64,000 nucleotides of DNA from Sphingomonas sp. Leaf20 (GTDB lineage Bacteria > Pseudomonadota > Alphaproteobacteria > Sphingomonadales > Sphingomonadaceae): the NCBI RefSeq assembly GCF_001421535.1, contig NZ_LMKN01000001.1, positions 558,001 through 622,000 on the forward strand, written 5' to 3'. Positions 40,402-48,696 of this stretch are shown here, piece by piece (the stretch's first letter is position 1; each line of letters opens with the position of its first letter). Below the pieces are notes generated by a model that saw nothing but the letters and a program-made list of their open reading frames with translations, was not told where the DNA came from and searched no databases. Both the position numbers and the translations under genes were made by a program.

Positions 40402-41232
40402 TCAGCCGACGAAGGCGCGCTCGATCACGAACGTGCCGGGCTTCGAATTCGCGCCCTCCTCGAAGCCGTTCGCCTCGAGCATCACCGCGAATTCCTTGAT
40501 CATCTCGGTCGAGCCGCACAGCATCGCGCGGTCGGTCTCGGGGTTGAGCTTCTGCTCGCCGCGGACCGGGTGGCCGAACAGCGACGCATCCTCGATCAGC
40601 GCGCCGATCCGTCGCGTGGTGCGGAACGGCTCGCGCGTCACGGTGGGGATATAGTGGAACTGGGTCTGCGCCTCGTCGGCGATCAGCGGGTCCTCGGCGA
40701 GCAGCCCGACCATCTCGTCGTGATAGGCGAGATCGCTGACGCGGCGCACGCTGTGCACGACGATGACCTGCTCATAGGCCGCATAGACGTCGGGATCGCG
40801 CATCAGGCTGAGGAACGGCGCGAGGCCGGTGCCGGTCGAGAACATGAAGAGGCGCTTGCCCGGGAGCAGCGCGTCGAGCACCAGCGTGCCGGTCGGCTTC
40901 TTGCCGAGATACACTTCGTCGCCGGGCTGGATCAGCTGGAGCTTCGAGGTCAGCGGGCCGTCCTCGACCTTGATCGAGAGGAATTCGAGCTCTTCGGAAT
41001 AATGCGGGCTAGCGATCGAATAGGCGCGCATGATCGGCTTGCCGCCCTCCTGGGGGAGGCCGATCATCACGAACTCGCCCGAGCGGAAGCGGAAGCTCGA
41101 CGGGCGCTCGATCGCGAAGCTGAACAAATGTTCGTTCCAATGCCGGACCCAGAGGACCTTGGCGTTGAGGAACGCGGGGGTTTCGGGGATCAGCGCGGGC
41201 GCGCGGGTTTCGGCGACGATAGGGGCGGTCAT
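40402..41232 (-). CDS. fpr: Ferredoxin/flavodoxin-NADP reductase
   Basis: FAD enzyme moving electrons between NADPH and ferredoxin, for iron-sulfur and oxidative-stress metabolism. The product is 276 aa from [13 protein letters not shown], preceded by AAGGAAA. The FAD motif is RAYSIAS, the NADP-binding glycine loop is [13 protein letters not shown], and the C-terminus ends FVIERAFVG, typical of bacterial Fpr with its terminal aromatic region. The longer in-frame start lacks support. Confidence 0.94.
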   Translation of the reverse strand: MTAPIVAETRAPALIPETPAFLNAKVLWVRHWNEHLFSFAIERPSSFRFRSGEFVMIGLPQEGGKPIMRAYSIASPHYSEELEFLSIKVEDGPLTSKLQLIQPGDEVYLGKKPTGTLVLDALLPGKRLFMFSTGTGLAPFLSLMRDPDVYAAYEQVIVVHSVRRVSDLAYHDEMVGLLAEDPLIADEAQTQFHYIPTVTREPFRTTRRIGALIEDASLFGHPVRGEQKLNPETDRAMLCGSTEMIKEFAVMLEANGFEEGANSKPGTFVIERAFVG

Positions 41233-41396
41233 GCGTTTTCCTTGGCCTGCGCGGCGGGGCGTCGGCGGATCGATGGCTTGCGAAACGGTCGCAGTATTGG
41301 CGCGCGGGGTATGGGTCAACAACAGCAAAGCTTGGGGGGGCACAAAGCGCCGCCGTCACCGCGGGTTACACGACCTGCTCTTGCCGACCCGACACC

Positions 41397-41479
41397 CGTC
41401 ATCCTGACGAAAGTCAGGATCCAGAGCCGCAAAGGGCTGCCCCCGGGACCCTGGGTCCTGACTTTCGTCAGGATGACGG
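41397..41479. repeat. Family A intergenic palindrome
   Basis: Standard arms CATCCTGACGAAAGTCAGG and the inverse ending GGATGACGG, immediately upstream of the uvrB promoter. Confidence 0.92.
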
Positions 41480-41498
41480 ATCAGAGCTGCCCGACACG

Positions 41499-41527
41499 TT
41501 GCCGTTGCCGCGTTTGTTCCCCATATT
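41499..41527 (+). promoter_or_regulatory. Sigma-70-like promoter for uvrB, probably leaderless
   Basis: TTGCCG (41499-41504), 17 bases, CATATT (41522-41527). Transcription would start about 41534, directly at the ATG at 41536. No ribosome site precedes that ATG, which fits a leaderless mRNA. Confidence 0.55.
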
Positions 41528-41535
41528 CCCCCTCG

Positions 41536-43734
41536 ATGGCCATTCAGATCCGCACCAGTCTCGCCGAGCCCGAAACCGGCGACACCTTCGTCCCGCACCG
41601 CCCGACCGCGCGGCCTGCCAAGGTCGAGGGCGGCAAGGCGTTCAAGCTCGTCAGCGAATACGCCCCCGCCGGCGACCAGCCGACCGCGATCGCCGAACTC
41701 GTCTCGGCGATCGGCGACGGCGAGAAGGATCAGGTGCTGCTCGGCGTCACCGGGTCGGGCAAGACCTTCACGATGGCGAGCGTGATCGAACGCGTGCAGA
41801 GGCCTGCGCTGATCCTGGCGCCAAACAAGATCCTGGCGGCGCAGCTCTACGGCGAGATGAAGTCGTTCTTCCCCGACAACGCGGTCGAATATTTCGTCAG
41901 CTACTACGACTATTACCAGCCCGAGGCGTATGTTGCGCGGTCTGACACCTATATCGAGAAAGAATCGTCGACCAACGAGTCGATCGACCGGATGCGGCAT
42001 TCGGCGACGCGCGCGCTGCTCGAACGCGACGACGTGATCATCGTCGCATCGGTATCGTGCCTGTACGGCATCGGCTCGGTCGAGACCTATTCGGCGATGA
42101 TCTTCGACCTGAAAAAGGGCACGACGGTCGACCAGCGCGAGATCGTGCGCAAGCTCGTCGCGCTGCAGTACAAGCGCAACGACGCGGCGTTCCAGCGCGG
42201 CAATTTCCGCGTGAAGGGCGACACGCTCGAGATCTTCCCGTCGCATTACGAGGACAGCGCGTGGCGCATCTCGTTCTTCGGCGACGATATCGAGGAGATC
42301 ACCGAGTTCGATCCGCTGACCGGCAAGAAGGTTGCGTCACTCAACTCAGTGCGCGTCTATGCGAACTCGCATTACGTGACGCCCGGCCCGACGCTGAAAC
42401 AGGCGGGCGAGGCGATCAAGCACGAGCTGGCCGAGCGGCTGAAGGAACTGGTGCTCGAGGGCAAATTGCTCGAGGCGCAGCGACTAGAGCAGCGGACGAA
42501 CTTCGACCTCGAGATGATCGCGGCGACCGGCAGCTGCGCGGGGATCGAGAATTACAGCCGCTTCCTCACCGGCCGCATGCCGGGCGAGCCGCCCCCCACG
42601 CTGTTCGAATATCTGCCCGACAACGCGCTGCTGTTCGTCGACGAGAGCCATGTCACGATCGGCCAGATCAACGGCATGTCGCGCGGCGATCACCGCCGCA
42701 AGCTGACGCTCGCCGAATATGGCTTCCGCCTGCCGAGCGCGATCGACAACCGGCCGCTGCGGTTCAACGAATGGGACGCGATGCGCCCGCCGACCACCTA
42801 TGTCTCCGCGACGCCGGGCAGCTGGGAAATGGAGCAGACCGGCGGCGTGTTCGCCGAACAGGTCATCCGCCCGACCGGGCTGATCGATCCGCCCGTCGAG
42901 ATCAAGCCGGTCGAGGAGCAGGTGCAGGACCTGATCGTCGAGGTCGGGAAGACCACCGCGCTCGGCTATCGCACGCTCGTCACGACGCTGACCAAGCGGA
43001 TGGCGGAGGATCTGACCGAGTATATGCACGAGGCGGGGATCAAGGTCCGCTATATGCACAGCGACGTCGAGACGCTCGAGCGGATCGAGCTGATCCGCGA
43101 CCTGCGGCTCGGCGTGTACGACGTGCTGATCGGCATCAACCTGTTGCGCGAGGGGTTGGATATCCCCGAATGCGGGCTGGTCGCGATCCTCGATGCGGAC
43201 AAGGAGGGATTCCTGCGCTCCGAGACCTCGCTGATCCAGACGATCGGTCGCGCGGCGCGTAACGTCGACGGCCGCGTGATCCTGTATGCCGACCGCGTCA
43301 CGGGCTCTATGGAGCGCGCGATGAACGAGACCGCGCGACGCCGCGAGAAACAGGTCGCATACAACACCGAACACGGCATCACGCCGACGACGATCCGTCG
43401 CAACATCGGCGACATCATCGCGCATGTCGCGAGCCAGGATCAGGTGACGATCCCGATCGACGAGGACCGCCCGCACATGGTCGGCCATAATCTGCGCGCG
43501 TATATCGAGGATCTGGAAAAGCAGATGCGCAAAGCGGCGTCAGATCTCGAATTCGAGACCGCCGGGCGCCTGCGCGACGAGATCCGGCAGCTAGAGAACG
43601 AGGAGCTGGGTCTGCCCGTGGACCAGCAGAAGGCTCCGGTCATGGGGCGCTCGAACGAGGGCAAGCCGGGGACGCGGAAAACGCGTTACGGGAAGAGCCA
43701 GAAGATGCGGATGGGCGGCTCGCGCTCGCGCTGA
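41536..43734 (+). CDS. uvrB: UvrABC excinuclease subunit B
   Basis: DNA damage-verification helicase of nucleotide excision repair. The product is 732 aa. Walker A is [14 protein letters not shown]; the beta-hairpin region is [26 protein letters not shown]; late helicase motifs include [28 protein letters not shown] and TIGRAARN. The UVR domain ([22 protein letters not shown]) lies near 645-680, and a basic C-terminal tail follows. A very long in-frame ORF extends upstream on the same strand but runs through the antisense of fpr and the repeat and is not coding. Confidence 0.98.
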   Translation: MAIQIRTSLAEPETGDTFVPHRPTARPAKVEGGKAFKLVSEYAPAGDQPTAIAELVSAIGDGEKDQVLLGVTGSGKTFTMASVIERVQRPALILAPNKILAAQLYGEMKSFFPDNAVEYFVSYYDYYQPEAYVARSDTYIEKESSTNESIDRMRHSATRALLERDDVIIVASVSCLYGIGSVETYSAMIFDLKKGTTVDQREIVRKLVALQYKRNDAAFQRGNFRVKGDTLEIFPSHYEDSAWRISFFGDDIEEITEFDPLTGKKVASLNSVRVYANSHYVTPGPTLKQAGEAIKHELAERLKELVLEGKLLEAQRLEQRTNFDLEMIAATGSCAGIENYSRFLTGRMPGEPPPTLFEYLPDNALLFVDESHVTIGQINGMSRGDHRRKLTLAEYGFRLPSAIDNRPLRFNEWDAMRPPTTYVSATPGSWEMEQTGGVFAEQVIRPTGLIDPPVEIKPVEEQVQDLIVEVGKTTALGYRTLVTTLTKRMAEDLTEYMHEAGIKVRYMHSDVETLERIELIRDLRLGVYDVLIGINLLREGLDIPECGLVAILDADKEGFLRSETSLIQTIGRAARNVDGRVILYADRVTGSMERAMNETARRREKQVAYNTEHGITPTTIRRNIGDIIAHVASQDQVTIPIDEDRPHMVGHNLRAYIEDLEKQMRKAASDLEFETAGRLRDEIRQLENEELGLPVDQQKAPVMGRSNEGKPGTRKTRYGKSQKMRMGGSRSR

Positions 43735-43748
43735 GGCGCCCCCCTCTT

Positions 43749-43830
43749 CGTCACCCTGACGAAAGTCAGGGCCCAGAGCCACGGACGCTGCGGTCGTTGC
43801 TCTGGGTCCTGACGTTCGTCAGGATGACGG
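43749..43830. repeat. Family A intergenic palindrome
   Basis: CGTCACCCTGACGAAAGTC left arm and the inverse ending GGATGACGG between convergent uvrB and the PRC-barrel gene. Confidence 0.9.
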
Positions 43831-43841
43831 TAAGGCGAGGA

Positions 43842-44222
43842 TTAGCCGACGACGAGGTCTTCGCTGTTCGAGCCGTAGTAGCTCGCGACGCGATCGGCAT
43901 AGGCCTGGTCGAACACGGGTGCATTGTTCGCCCAGCTCGGGCCGCCTTCGAGCACGCGCTTGTCGATCGTCACGACATACAGGTCGCGGACCGCGTCGAA
44001 CTGGAGCAGCGCGAACGGCAGCGGATAGAAACTCTTGCCCATGCCGAGGAAGCCGCCGAGGCTGAGCACCGCGTGCGTCGCACGGCCCGTGCCCTTGTGG
44101 ACCATGAACGCATAGACCGATCCGACCGCATCGCCATCGCGGCTCTCGACCTTCATCGTCCCTGAGATATTCGCCTGGACGAGCAATTGCGTCGGCGTCT
44201 GTGCAGCAGCGGTATCGGACAT
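43842..44222 (-). CDS. PRC-barrel domain protein
   Basis: A 126-aa cytoplasmic protein. Residues about 14-80 resemble a PRC-barrel (LLVQANISGTMKVESRDGDAVGSVYAFMVHKGTGRATHAVLSLGGFLGMG), a small beta-barrel fold also found in photosynthetic reaction centres and in RimM. The second of two consecutive ATGs is used because AGGAG lies seven bases upstream. Function unknown; stand-alone PRC-barrel proteins are common in alphaproteobacteria, often stress-linked. Confidence 0.82.
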   Translation of the reverse strand: MSDTAAAQTPTQLLVQANISGTMKVESRDGDAVGSVYAFMVHKGTGRATHAVLSLGGFLGMGKSFYPLPFALLQFDAVRDLYVVTIDKRVLEGGPSWANNAPVFDQAYADRVASYYGSNSEDLVVG

Positions 44223-44340
44223 CATTCTTCTCCTGATTCAGAATCTTCCGTCGCTGAACCGGTATCAGCGTGCGCCGGTTCCCACACCCTGTCCACCGCC
44301 GCGACTTGAGCCCTGCCCATGCCTGCCGCATAGCGCTGCG

Positions 44341-44895
44341 ATGCGCGTCTCCATCCTTTCCGCCGCCGGCCGGCGAACGCCCGCCAGCTTCTCCAGCCTC
44401 GCCATGCTCGCGCTGGTTTCCGGCTGCGTCGCGCCGCGCACGGTCGAGGCACCGCCCGCGCCTGCCCCCGTCGCCCGCCCGGCCCCGGCGCCGCGCCCGA
44501 TGCCGCTGACCGCGGACTGGCGTGACTGGCCCTATACACCCGGAACCTGGACGTATCGCCGCGAGCCCCGCGGGTCGCTCGCGTCGTTCGGGACGTCGCC
44601 GGGTGCACCCGTCCTGACGCTGCGCTGCGACACCGCCGCGCGCCAGGTCGTGCTGTCGCGCACCGCGAGCGCGGTCACCCCGCTGACGATCCGCACGTCG
44701 AGCGTCACGCGGGCGCTCCCCGTCCAGCCCATGACTGCAACCACCGTCGCCGCAACGCTGACCGCGTCCGATCCGCTGCTCGAGGCGATGGGGTTCAGCC
44801 GCGGCCGGTTCGTGATCGATCAGCCCGGCCAGCCGCCGCTCGTCGTCCCCGCCTGGGCCGAGATCGGGCGCGTCGCGGAGGACTGCCGCAGCTGA
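44341..44895 (+). CDS. Hypothetical lipoprotein
   Basis: A 184-aa protein. The lipobox is LVSGC (Cys about 29), followed by a Pro/Ala-rich linker and a domain with one conserved pattern (DWRDWPYTPGTWTYRRE ... LRCDTAARQVVLSR ... VPAWAEIGRVAEDCRS). It probably sits in the outer membrane facing the periplasm. I do not recognise a family with a known role. A terminator-like hairpin follows about 90 bp after the stop. Confidence 0.75.
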   Translation: MRVSILSAAGRRTPASFSSLAMLALVSGCVAPRTVEAPPAPAPVARPAPAPRPMPLTADWRDWPYTPGTWTYRREPRGSLASFGTSPGAPVLTLRCDTAARQVVLSRTASAVTPLTIRTSSVTRALPVQPMTATTVAATLTASDPLLEAMGFSRGRFVIDQPGQPPLVVPAWAEIGRVAEDCRS

Positions 44896-44985
44896 TTTGC
44901 GGCCAAGCGACAGCCGCGAAGGATCGATCGAAATCTTATCCAAATCAAGGCTTGTATCGCGGGCATACTCGGCACACATTGCGGT

Positions 44986-45011
44986 CGCGGCCAAGCTTGG
45001 TCGTGTTTTTT
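44986..45011 (+). terminator. Terminator-like hairpin with six T residues
   Basis: CGCGGCC and GGTCGTG form a 7-bp stem (two G-T pairs), AAGCTT loop, then TTTTTT (45006-45011). It could end the lipoprotein transcript from 44341, or be a leader structure of the RNA downstream. Confidence 0.5.
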
Positions 45012-45035
45012 CAACAAGCGAAAGGAGGTGATCCG

Positions 45036-45092
45036 ATGTCTCATGGTTCAGCAGTGAGTTCGGTTCGGTTCGTTCGGGGGACGCACCGCTAA
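45036..45092 (+). CDS. Micro-ORF, 18 aa, with perfect anti-16S Shine-Dalgarno
   Basis: Encodes MSHGSAVSSVRFVRGTHR, ending in TAA. AAAGGAGGTGATCC (45021-45034) complements the last 14 bases of alphaproteobacterial 16S rRNA exactly, with GGAGG seven bases before the ATG. The peptide is basic and has no signal or membrane segment. It could be a functional microprotein, a leader peptide or merely a ribosome-capturing site in a regulatory RNA. I do not recognise the peptide. Confidence 0.45.
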   Translation: MSHGSAVSSVRFVRGTHR

Positions 45093-45204
45093 TATCCGAC
45101 GACATGCGTGGGGGGTATCCTCCCCCAGTCAACGCGTGTGTGACAGGATGAGGTGGTACGCATGGTCCTCCGGGCTGGAGCTCTCCGGCCGCTGACCATG
45201 TCTG

Positions 45205-45249
45205 GAGGTTGCCGGGTCGCAGGGATGCGCCTCGGCAACCTCTTTTCAT
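45205..45249 (+). terminator. Intrinsic terminator of the 45-kb small RNA
   Basis: GAGGTTGCC (45205-45213) pairs perfectly with GGCAACCTC (45234-45242). The stem continues through an internal GGGT/CCTC region to CGCA/TGCG closed by a GGGA tetraloop (GNRA type), and TTTT follows at 45243-45246. Confidence 0.8.
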
Positions 45250-45345
45250 TTGTGGCGAAGTTTTCGCGGAGGTGTGAGTCGCGCCGGCCTTGTGACAGCG
45301 ACCGATACCCGCGGTGTGACGTGGTACCGCTTCCTACTCAGCCCC

Positions 45346-45428
45346 CGTCATCCTGACGAAAGTCAGGATCCAGAGCCATCAACGGCGCGCTTCATAACCC
45401 TGGATCCTGACTTTCGTCAGGATGACGG
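45346..45428. repeat. Family A intergenic palindrome
   Basis: Standard element between the small RNA terminator and the convergent DUF2501 gene. Confidence 0.92.
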
Positions 45429-45470
45429 CGGGGGAAAGCGGGGTCTTCCCGCCTTCCTTCCTGGTCCGCC

Positions 45471-45983
45471 TTACAGGAACGCCTTCGCGCGCTTCAGCAC
45501 GACGTTGCAAAGCTGCGTCTTCACCTGCCCGCCGAGATTCCCCAGCGCCAGCGTCTGGCCATTGCCGGCCTGGACCTGCCCCGCCTGCCCCGCGGCGAAC
45601 CCGGGCGAGGTCTGCACGTCCTTGCGTCCGGTCAGCCGCTGTAGGATCGACTGCGCGCCGCTGGCCTGCGGCGCCGCGCGCGCACTGGTCTGGCCGCCGG
45701 CCAGCCCGCCAAGCATCCCGCCCTGCCCAAGCAGATTGTTCTTGAGGCAGTAGCCGAGCAGCCCTGCAGCATTGCCCGCGCCGATCGACCCGATGCTCGG
45801 CGCGGCGCCACCGAACAGTCCGCCCAGTCCGCCGCCAAGGCCACCGAGGCTGTCGCTAAGTCCTCCGAGACCCCCATTGGACTGGGTGGGCGCGGGCGCC
45901 GGCGTGCTGGTCTGCGCGCTGGCGCCGGCCGTCATGAGAGCCGCGATCGCGATCGCGAGAACGGGGGTGGCGGGCTTGAACAT
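45471..45983 (-). CDS. DUF2501 family exported protein
   Basis: A 170-aa protein with signal peptide MFKPATPVLAIAIAALMTAGASAQ, then a Gly/Leu-rich low-complexity stretch (NGGLGGLSDSLGGLGGGLGG) and the DUF2501 core (LLGYCLKNNLLG ... KTQLCNVVLKRAKAFL) with two conserved cysteines that could form a disulfide. Related to E. coli YjjA, function unknown. Periplasmic or outer-membrane location is likely. Confidence 0.87.
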   Translation of the reverse strand: MFKPATPVLAIAIAALMTAGASAQTSTPAPAPTQSNGGLGGLSDSLGGLGGGLGGLFGGAAPSIGSIGAGNAAGLLGYCLKNNLLGQGGMLGGLAGGQTSARAAPQASGAQSILQRLTGRKDVQTSPGFAAGQAGQVQAGNGQTLALGNLGGQVKTQLCNVVLKRAKAFL

Positions 45984-46063
45984 ACGAAACTCCTGTGGTT
46001 CGCACGGTCAACAAAGGGGCCACCCTCCCCGTTCCCATCTATCGGCCTCGGCGGGCCCCGGCA

Positions 46064-47581
46064 TCACGCAGGGGTCAGCAACCCCTCGCGCGCGATCTTC
46101 TCGCGCCAGACGAGCGGCGCGAGTTGGTGGACGTTCTTGCCCGCCGAATCGACCGCGACGGTCACCGGGAAGTCGGCGACCTCAAACTCGTAGATCGCCT
46201 CCATGCCGAGATCCTCGAAACCGACGACCTTCGATCCCTTGATCGCGCGCGCGACCAGATAGGCCGCACCGCCGACCGCCATCAGATAGGCCGACTTGCG
46301 CTCTGCGATCGCCTTGGTCGCGTCGCCGCCGCGCTCGGCCTTGCCGACCATCGCGAGCAGGCCCTGGTCGAGCATCATGCGCGTGAACTTGTCCATCCGC
46401 GTCGCGGTGGTGGGGCCGGCGGGGCCGACCACCTCGGTGCCGACCGGATCGACTGGCCCCACATAATAGATCACGCGACCGCGGAAATCGACGGGGAGTT
46501 CCTCGCCCTTGGCCAGCATGTCGGCGATCCGCTTGTGCGCGGCATCACGCCCGGTGAGCATCTTGCCGTTGAGCAGCAGGCGGTCGCCATGCTTCCACGT
46601 CTGCACGACCTCGGGCGTCAGCGTGTCGAGATCGACGCGGATCGCCGCCTTGTCGGGCGTCCAGTTCACATCTGGCCATTCCTCGAGCTTGGGCGCTTCG
46701 AGATAGACCGGGCCCGAGCCGTCGAGCACGAAATGCGCGTGGCGCGTGGCGGCGCAGTTGGGGATCATCGCGACCGGCTTCGACGCGGCGTGCGTCGGCC
46801 AGTCGAAGATCTTGACGTCGAGGATGGTGGAGAGCCCGCCCAGCCCCTGCGCGCCGATGCCGAGCGCGTTGACCTTGTCGTAGATCTCGATCCGCAGCGC
46901 CTCGATGTCGTTCCTGGGGCCGCGTTCCTTCAGCTGTGCCATGTCGATCGCGCCCATCAGCGACTGCTTGGCGAGGATCATCGACTTTTCCGCGGTGCCG
47001 CCGATGCCGATGCCGAGCATGCCCGGCGGGCACCAGCCGGCGCCCATCTGCGGGATCATCTCGAGCACCCAGTCGACGATCGAGTCGGACGGGTTCATCA
47101 TCTTGAACTTCGACTTGTTCTCGCTGCCGCCACCCTTGGCCGCGACGTCGATCGAGACGGTGTTGCCGGGCACCATCTCGACATGCATCACGCTCGGCGT
47201 GTTGTCCTTGGTGTTCCGCCTGGTGAAGGCGGGGTCGGCGAGGATCGACGCGCGCAGCTTGTTCTCGGGGTTGAGATAGGCCTTGCGCACGCCTTCATCG
47301 ACGACCTCCTGCAAGGAGCGCGTCGAGTCGAGGCGGCAGTCCTGGCCCCATTCGACGAAGATCGTGACGATGCCCGTATCCTGGCAGATCGGGCGGTGGC
47401 CCTCCGCGCACATCCGGCTGTTGGTGAGGATCTGCGCGATCGCATCCTTGGCGGCGGGCGATTTCTCGGCCTCGTACGCGACGCCGAGCGCGCGGATGTA
47501 ATCCATCGGGTGGTAATAGCTGATGAACTGGAGCGCGTCGGCGACGCTTTCGATCAGGTCGGCTTCGGTGATGACGGTCAT
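46064..47581 (-). CDS. fumA: Class I fumarate hydratase
   Basis: Oxygen-sensitive [4Fe-4S] hydratase interconverting fumarate and malate in the citric acid cycle. The product is 505 aa in one chain with both the N-terminal and C-terminal (beta) domains. Candidate cluster cysteines lie in PICQDTG, GAGWCPPG and IPNCAATRH. The C-terminal domain has GPTTATRMDKFTRMMLDQGLLAMVGKAERG and ends with VAVDSAGKNVHQLAPLVW. The family includes fumA/fumB. It is a single-gene unit. Confidence 0.95.
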   Translation of the reverse strand: MTVITEADLIESVADALQFISYYHPMDYIRALGVAYEAEKSPAAKDAIAQILTNSRMCAEGHRPICQDTGIVTIFVEWGQDCRLDSTRSLQEVVDEGVRKAYLNPENKLRASILADPAFTRRNTKDNTPSVMHVEMVPGNTVSIDVAAKGGGSENKSKFKMMNPSDSIVDWVLEMIPQMGAGWCPPGMLGIGIGGTAEKSMILAKQSLMGAIDMAQLKERGPRNDIEALRIEIYDKVNALGIGAQGLGGLSTILDVKIFDWPTHAASKPVAMIPNCAATRHAHFVLDGSGPVYLEAPKLEEWPDVNWTPDKAAIRVDLDTLTPEVVQTWKHGDRLLLNGKMLTGRDAAHKRIADMLAKGEELPVDFRGRVIYYVGPVDPVGTEVVGPAGPTTATRMDKFTRMMLDQGLLAMVGKAERGGDATKAIAERKSAYLMAVGGAAYLVARAIKGSKVVGFEDLGMEAIYEFEVADFPVTVAVDSAGKNVHQLAPLVWREKIAREGLLTPA

Positions 47582-47654
47582 GCAGCGCCTTTACGGATAC
47601 GGGTTTGCAGGCGTCTTAGCGGCGATCGGGTGATTTATGAAGTCGGCGGGCGTC

Positions 47655-47718
47655 CCGGCAACCGCATGGCAGGAGGAGCGGCCCTGCCCCTCCTGCCACG
47701 CGTCGCGCGCGTTGCCGG
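47655..47718. terminator. Nested hairpin downstream of the repeat lipoprotein gene
   Basis: CCGGCAAC/GTTGCCGG (47655-47662 with 47711-47718) encloses TGGCAGGAG/CTCCTGCCA (47667-47675 with 47690-47698). It lies between the lipoprotein stop and the fumarase start on the minus strand; no T-run is present. Confidence 0.5.
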
Positions 47719-47744
47719 CGTACCGGCGCGGCGGCCGAACCGGA

Positions 47745-48491
47745 TTACATCGGCGGGGTCAGGCCGTCCTTGCCGACGGCGACCGACTTGGCACCCGACG
47801 CGCCGGCCGGGGTGACCGCGAACAGCTTCTGGCCCTTCGCGAGGACCGAGCGCTCGGTCGGCTCGAACCGGACAATCGGGGTGCCGACGGGAACGACGAC
47901 CTGCGCCTTGCCGCCCTTGTACGAGATGCTCAGCTTCGTCTCGCCGGGCTTCCCCGCACCGCCGGTGACGGTGCCGTTGGTCATGCCGCTCTGCTGATCG
48001 ACGGTACCGTTCGTCATCGCGCTCTGCCCGTCGACTGTGCCGTTGGTCATCGCGCTCGAGCCGTTCATGCCGCCGCCTGCGGCCGCGACCGCGCCGGGGA
48101 CGTCCCAGGGATAATGCCCTTCGCCGGTCCCGCGCATCGCCTCGGGAAAGATGACGAGTTCGACGGCGCGCAGCGCATCGTCGGGGCCGGTCGTCGCGGT
48201 GCCGACGAAGTCGCCGTCCTTCAGCGTCGACAGGTCCGACTTCACCACCCAGGCGACCTTGGTCTGCGCGTCGAGCGGGACGCTGACCGACTTGCCGTCA
48301 TAGGTCTGGACGGTCAGCGCGTCGGTATTGACCGCGGTGATCACACCGCGGACGCGGGTCACGTCGGACGCGGGGCTCGCCGCCGCACTGGTGTTGGCGG
48401 TGGCGCTGTTGGCGCTGGTCGATGTCTGGTCGCCACAGCCGCCAAGGACCGCGATCACGCTGCTCAGCAGCATCAGCTTTTTCGTCACCAT
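47745..48491 (-). CDS. Lipoprotein with three 11-residue repeats
   Basis: A 248-aa protein from MVTKKLMLLSSVIAVLGGC, a lipobox with C19. An OB-like/DUF5666-type segment follows (VRGVITAVNTDALTVQTYDGKSVSVPLDAQTKVAWV). Then come three consecutive copies of an 11-residue unit (S-A/G-MTNGTV plus a Q/G-rich end) at about residues 144-178, encoded by a 33-bp tandem repeat at 47965-48062. A C-terminal beta-rich domain ends the protein. The role is unknown; it resembles surface or stress lipoproteins that bind metals or solutes. Confidence 0.78.
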   Translation of the reverse strand: MVTKKLMLLSSVIAVLGGCGDQTSTSANSATANTSAAASPASDVTRVRGVITAVNTDALTVQTYDGKSVSVPLDAQTKVAWVVKSDLSTLKDGDFVGTATTGPDDALRAVELVIFPEAMRGTGEGHYPWDVPGAVAAAGGGMNGSSAMTNGTVDGQSAMTNGTVDQQSGMTNGTVTGGAGKPGETKLSISYKGGKAQVVVPVGTPIVRFEPTERSVLAKGQKLFAVTPAGASGAKSVAVGKDGLTPPM

Positions 48492-48696
48492 CGCATTGGG
48501 TCCTTCGATTATCCTGCCGCACGGTGCCATGGCGGCACCGGCGGGCAATTTGCGGGCGGCCATGAAGACATGGTCGGTTCGGTTCAACGCCGGAACCGAG
48601 CAACCGGACGCATCCCGTCGACGCGATGCGTGGTGGGGCGCGATATCGGCGCGGCTGCAGCTATCCTCGCGACAGCGCCATCCCTAGACTCCACCG

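Larger units (their letters stand above)
41233..41535. other. fpr-uvrB divergent intergenic region
   Basis: This 303-bp gap contains a family A palindrome at 41397-41479 and a sigma-70-like promoter for uvrB at 41499-41527. The remaining sequence (41233-41396) shows only a poly-G tract near 41335 and no ORF I can support. Confidence 0.75.
45012..45250 (+). ncRNA. Candidate structured small RNA carrying an 18-codon ORF
   Basis: About 240 bases bounded upstream by a T-run hairpin and downstream by an intrinsic terminator. Structures: ACATGCGT/ACGCGTGT (one G-T pair, 45102-45109 with 45132-45139) enclosing GGGGG/CCCCC with a six-base loop; CATGGTC/GACCATG (45161-45167 with 45194-45200); then the terminator. 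No plus-strand gene lies downstream within 3 kb, so it is not an obvious leader. It does not match the conserved cores of tmRNA, RNase P RNA, 6S or SRP RNA that I know. The promoter was not identified, so the 5' end is a guess. Confidence 0.5.
44896..45470. other. 575-bp region without a conventional gene
   Basis: It holds a T-run hairpin (44986-45011), a micro-ORF with an extreme ribosome-binding site (45021-45092), compound hairpins (45102-45139, 45161-45200), an intrinsic terminator (45205-45249) and a family A repeat (45346-45428). It is treated in detail in the entries below. Confidence 0.9.

Noticed and set aside
41516..41531. Possible LexA box upstream of uvrB
   Set aside because: GTTC is present once but the second half reads TCCC rather than GTTC after seven bases, so the alphaproteobacterial GTTC-N7-GTTC pattern is not met.
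40570..41535. In-frame N-terminal extension of UvrB by 322 codons
   Set aside because: It runs antisense through fpr and across a palindromic repeat; UvrB homologues start at the ATG at 41536.
45153..45356. 67-codon ORF after the micro-ORF
   Set aside because: Its frame runs through the intrinsic terminator and into a family A repeat; the start does have GAGG upstream, but the translation is low complexity. A truncated product before the terminator cannot be excluded.
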